Below are positions 62,044-64,000 of a stretch of 64,000 nucleotides of DNA, in pieces. The stretch comes from Cephalotus follicularis (lineage: Eukaryota > Streptophyta > Magnoliopsida > Oxalidales > Cephalotaceae): NCBI GenBank assembly GCA_001972305.1, contig BDDD01001599.1, positions 124,001 to 188,000 of the forward strand, written 5' to 3'. Under the pieces are notes generated by a model that saw only the letters and a list, made by a program, of their open reading frames with translations, ran no database searches and was not told where the DNA came from. Made by a program: the position numbers and the translations under genes. Each line of letters starts with the position of its first letter. The first letter of the stretch is position 1.

Positions 62044-63835
62044 TGTTAGAGATGAAGTGCTGTGAGCTAGTGTCGAGCTTGTATTTAATTTATCTTTTAT
62101 AAACGATTTATAAATTCAATAAAGATGTTTATGTTTTATTAATGGCTATTCATTCATTTCATTAATACATGTTTAATTAATTATAAATGAATGTCCTGGA
62201 ATAAAGTTAGAGAACCAAGTTCATGATGCGATCATGATGTGAGAGTTGGAATCTCGGTATACTTTATTTTGAATCTTCCTGGTCATAGGATTGACACTCA
62301 AGGCATGATCAATCCGGATAGACCAGCACGTATTGTCAAATCGGTAAGCACTGATCTCACACTCACTCGCATGGAGACAACCATGTGTGTGCTTGGTTGA
62401 CGAGTTCACTGAAGGTGACTGTTGATAGAATATCTGTATGGAGTTTTAGTTACATGTCAGACATAATTCTAGTCTTAAAGCAGTGCATGTTTTCCTTGGA
62501 CATGAGCCGTCATTGGATGTCTTGTGCATAGGGTATTGTGTTTTGAAGATGCTTAAATATATATTCTATGAAGTGTATACATGCATTAGTTGGACATAGT
62601 ACGCTTATGTATGGAAGCATGTGAACTGGCAACAATGAATCCATTGCTTCTAGTAAAGGAAGATCATGTTCAGGATGATTTTCATTAGCGATTAAACCTT
62701 TGGCCAGGCTAGCCGCGATATCAAGAGTGTGATATCATTTGTTGAATATTAGAGGGGCACTTCTAATATTATTAAGGCTAATGAAAGATAGTCACGAGAT
62801 TAAAGATTAAATTATAGGGGTCTGACATAATCCGTACCCTAGATTTAATTAGAGTATTGTCAATGAAAGGACTATACGTGCATGTACCTGTAAATAGTGG
62901 CTCGCAAATTATTCATATTACCTGGGGGTCGTTATGCATTGCTAGATGTCGATGTCGACTAGTAGAATGCCTCAGATTAAATTGATAAATTAATCTTGGA
63001 AGAAAAGAATTAAAAGAGTTTTAATTTGAAATATTCAGGATAATATTTTTTATGTGATAATAAATATTTAATCGAATAATTGTGAGCATCACAATATTAA
63101 TTCTACGGCAAGCGTAATAGTGAACCCATAAGGTCACACACAACACGGGTAGATATTTTCAGCACGTGATGAGAGAAAAATAATTGGGATGTTATTTCCT
63201 AAATTATATTTAATGAGAATAAATATATATATATATATAATGAGATTAAATATATATAAATATAATTAATGAGATTAATTATATTAAAGAAAGAAAGAGA
63301 TTTAAAAGGAAAGGGATTCCTTTTAAGTAAGAGGGATGGTTGAATTAGGAGACTGTATTTAAACAGGATTAGTCTAGCAGCTAATATATAAACACATCTC
63401 CCTATTCACAATTATAACTTTTTGAAATAAAACTTTTGCTCTATTTTGCAAAACCCTAGCCACCTCTCTCTTTCTCTCTCTCATACAATCAAGTGTTGAT
63501 AGCTTGCAAAGCAATTGTGTTGGAGATTGAAGCTTGGTATGGATACCCTTGAGGCTTTCTATACTTGGAAGCTAGAACCGTTTCAAACGTTCAACAAGTA
63601 ACTGTGCTTTTGGAAGCAAGAAAACTCATTGGAAGAAGGAAGGAGCTGCTCTATTCATGTGAGTAATTCCGCCTACTCCTTCCTATTATTTTATATCTAA
63701 CTATATATGTATGCTCAAAAGATCCTGGAAACGAACCATATGGCTTGATATTCATGAGATGATCACACAATATATATATATTAGGGTTTTATGCATCTAG
63801 ATATTTTATTGCTAAATCGCCATAAGGTTCCAACA
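62044..63835 (+). repeat. copia 3' LTR
   Basis: 1,792 bp, TGTTAGAGATG...GGTTCCAACA, matching the split 5' LTR with scattered substitutions and a shorter TA/TAAA microsatellite (63223-63240). It lacks unit F, so F inserted after the copia element. Confidence 0.9.
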
Positions 63836-64000
63836 TGATCGACTGCCAGACTAAGCAATTTGTCGAGTATATGTGCCCTGATGGGTTCACCTCGTTTAGC
63901 GATGAAAACGAGGCTTGAAATTTCCTGCTAGATTTGGGTGAGCGTACTAGGGAGTGGGAGTCCACTCAAGTAATGGAGAGAGCTTTGCCAAGTAAGGGTT
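63836..64000 (+). pseudogene. Athila gag resumes after the copia insertion
   Basis: Reads IDCQTKQFVEYMCPDGFTSF, DENEA, a TGA where Trp is expected, then NFLLDLGERTREWESTQVME. This is the Gag segment expected right after QIIYEG at 42315, which confirms the copia element split a single Athila gag. Continues past the window end. Confidence 0.82.

Larger units (their letters stand above)
42316..63835 (+). mobile_element. Ty1/copia retrotransposon inserted in Athila gag
   Basis: LTR ends TATTAGAG (42316, mutated TGTTAGAG) and CCAACA (63835). Flanks GGATC and TGATC differ at one base, the likely target duplication. It is about 9.3 kb without its two guests: unit F in the 5' LTR and the Tekay-like chromovirus in the interior. 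Order: 5' LTR, Met-type primer site (47098 on), a 1.7-kb leader, gag, protease, integrase, RT, RNase H, purine tract, 3' LTR, the copia order. Many stops make it nonfunctional. Confidence 0.88.
39601..64000 (+). mobile_element. Athila-lineage Ty3/gypsy element, 5' part (continues beyond window)
   Basis: 5' LTR 39601-41379, primer site TGGCGCCGTTGCCAGGGA (41386-41403, complementary to tRNA-Asp as in Athila), and a gag starting at 41794. Gag is interrupted at 42315 by a copia element and resumes at 63836 to the window end. The 3' parts are outside the window. The left flank is GAAAG. Confidence 0.82.

Overview
The window is nuclear DNA from a flowering plant, most likely a eudicot. The evidence is one split glycoside hydrolase gene with 13 exons and GT-AG (one GC-AG) introns, deeply nested LTR retrotransposons of plant lineages (Tat, Athila, Tekay-like chromovirus, Ty1/copia), a hAT-type MITE, and fragments of plant WRKY and TRICHOME BIREFRINGENCE-like genes. 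I see no prokaryotic or organellar genes.

Host gene. Positions 174-38646 (+) hold a GH1 beta-glucosidase. All 13 exons can be placed, their splice phases agree, and together they make 1,566 nt (521 residues) with signal peptide, TLNEP acid/base and ISENG nucleophile motifs. The gene is stretched over 38.5 kb by insertions. Intron 4 holds a TBR-like gene fragment (-) broken by a WRKY group IId retropseudogene (+). Intron 7 (24.8 kb) holds a hAT MITE, a Tat element containing a chromovirus fragment, a duplicate of the 3' end of intron 8 plus the start of exon 9, and solo-LTR-like units A (19027-21943), B (22626-27396) and C (nested in B). Intron 8 holds units D (30424-33722, with a solo Athila-type LTR inside) and E (34084-36547).

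Downstream. After the gene come a chromovirus-like LTR and PBS remnant (38943-39600), then an Athila element (39601 to beyond the window). Its gag is split by a copia element (42316-63835). The copia 5' LTR is split by unit F (42760-45667), and its interior is split by a 9.3 kb Tekay-like chromovirus (50059-59362, minus strand). Target-site duplications support the order: CTTAA (A), GCCTA (B), TCTTC (C), TAATG (D), CGTTG (solo LTR in D), ATTCT (F), TGTTA (Tekay-like).

Most striking signals. (1) Four stem-loops in the copia leader (48260-48612) share an 18-nt apical sequence but have unrelated, self-complementary stems. (2) An intact, three-exon, 759-codon antisense gene with its own TATA box lies inside the otherwise broken Tat element (16358-13897, minus). 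(3) Short palindromic motifs (GCGTCGACGC, CAGTCGACTG, CCGAGG/CCTCGG) are scattered in the LTRs or leaders of unrelated retroelement families. (4) The GH1 gene appears intact despite its load. Retroelement pol genes are mostly decayed, often by TAG/TGA where CAG/TGG is expected.
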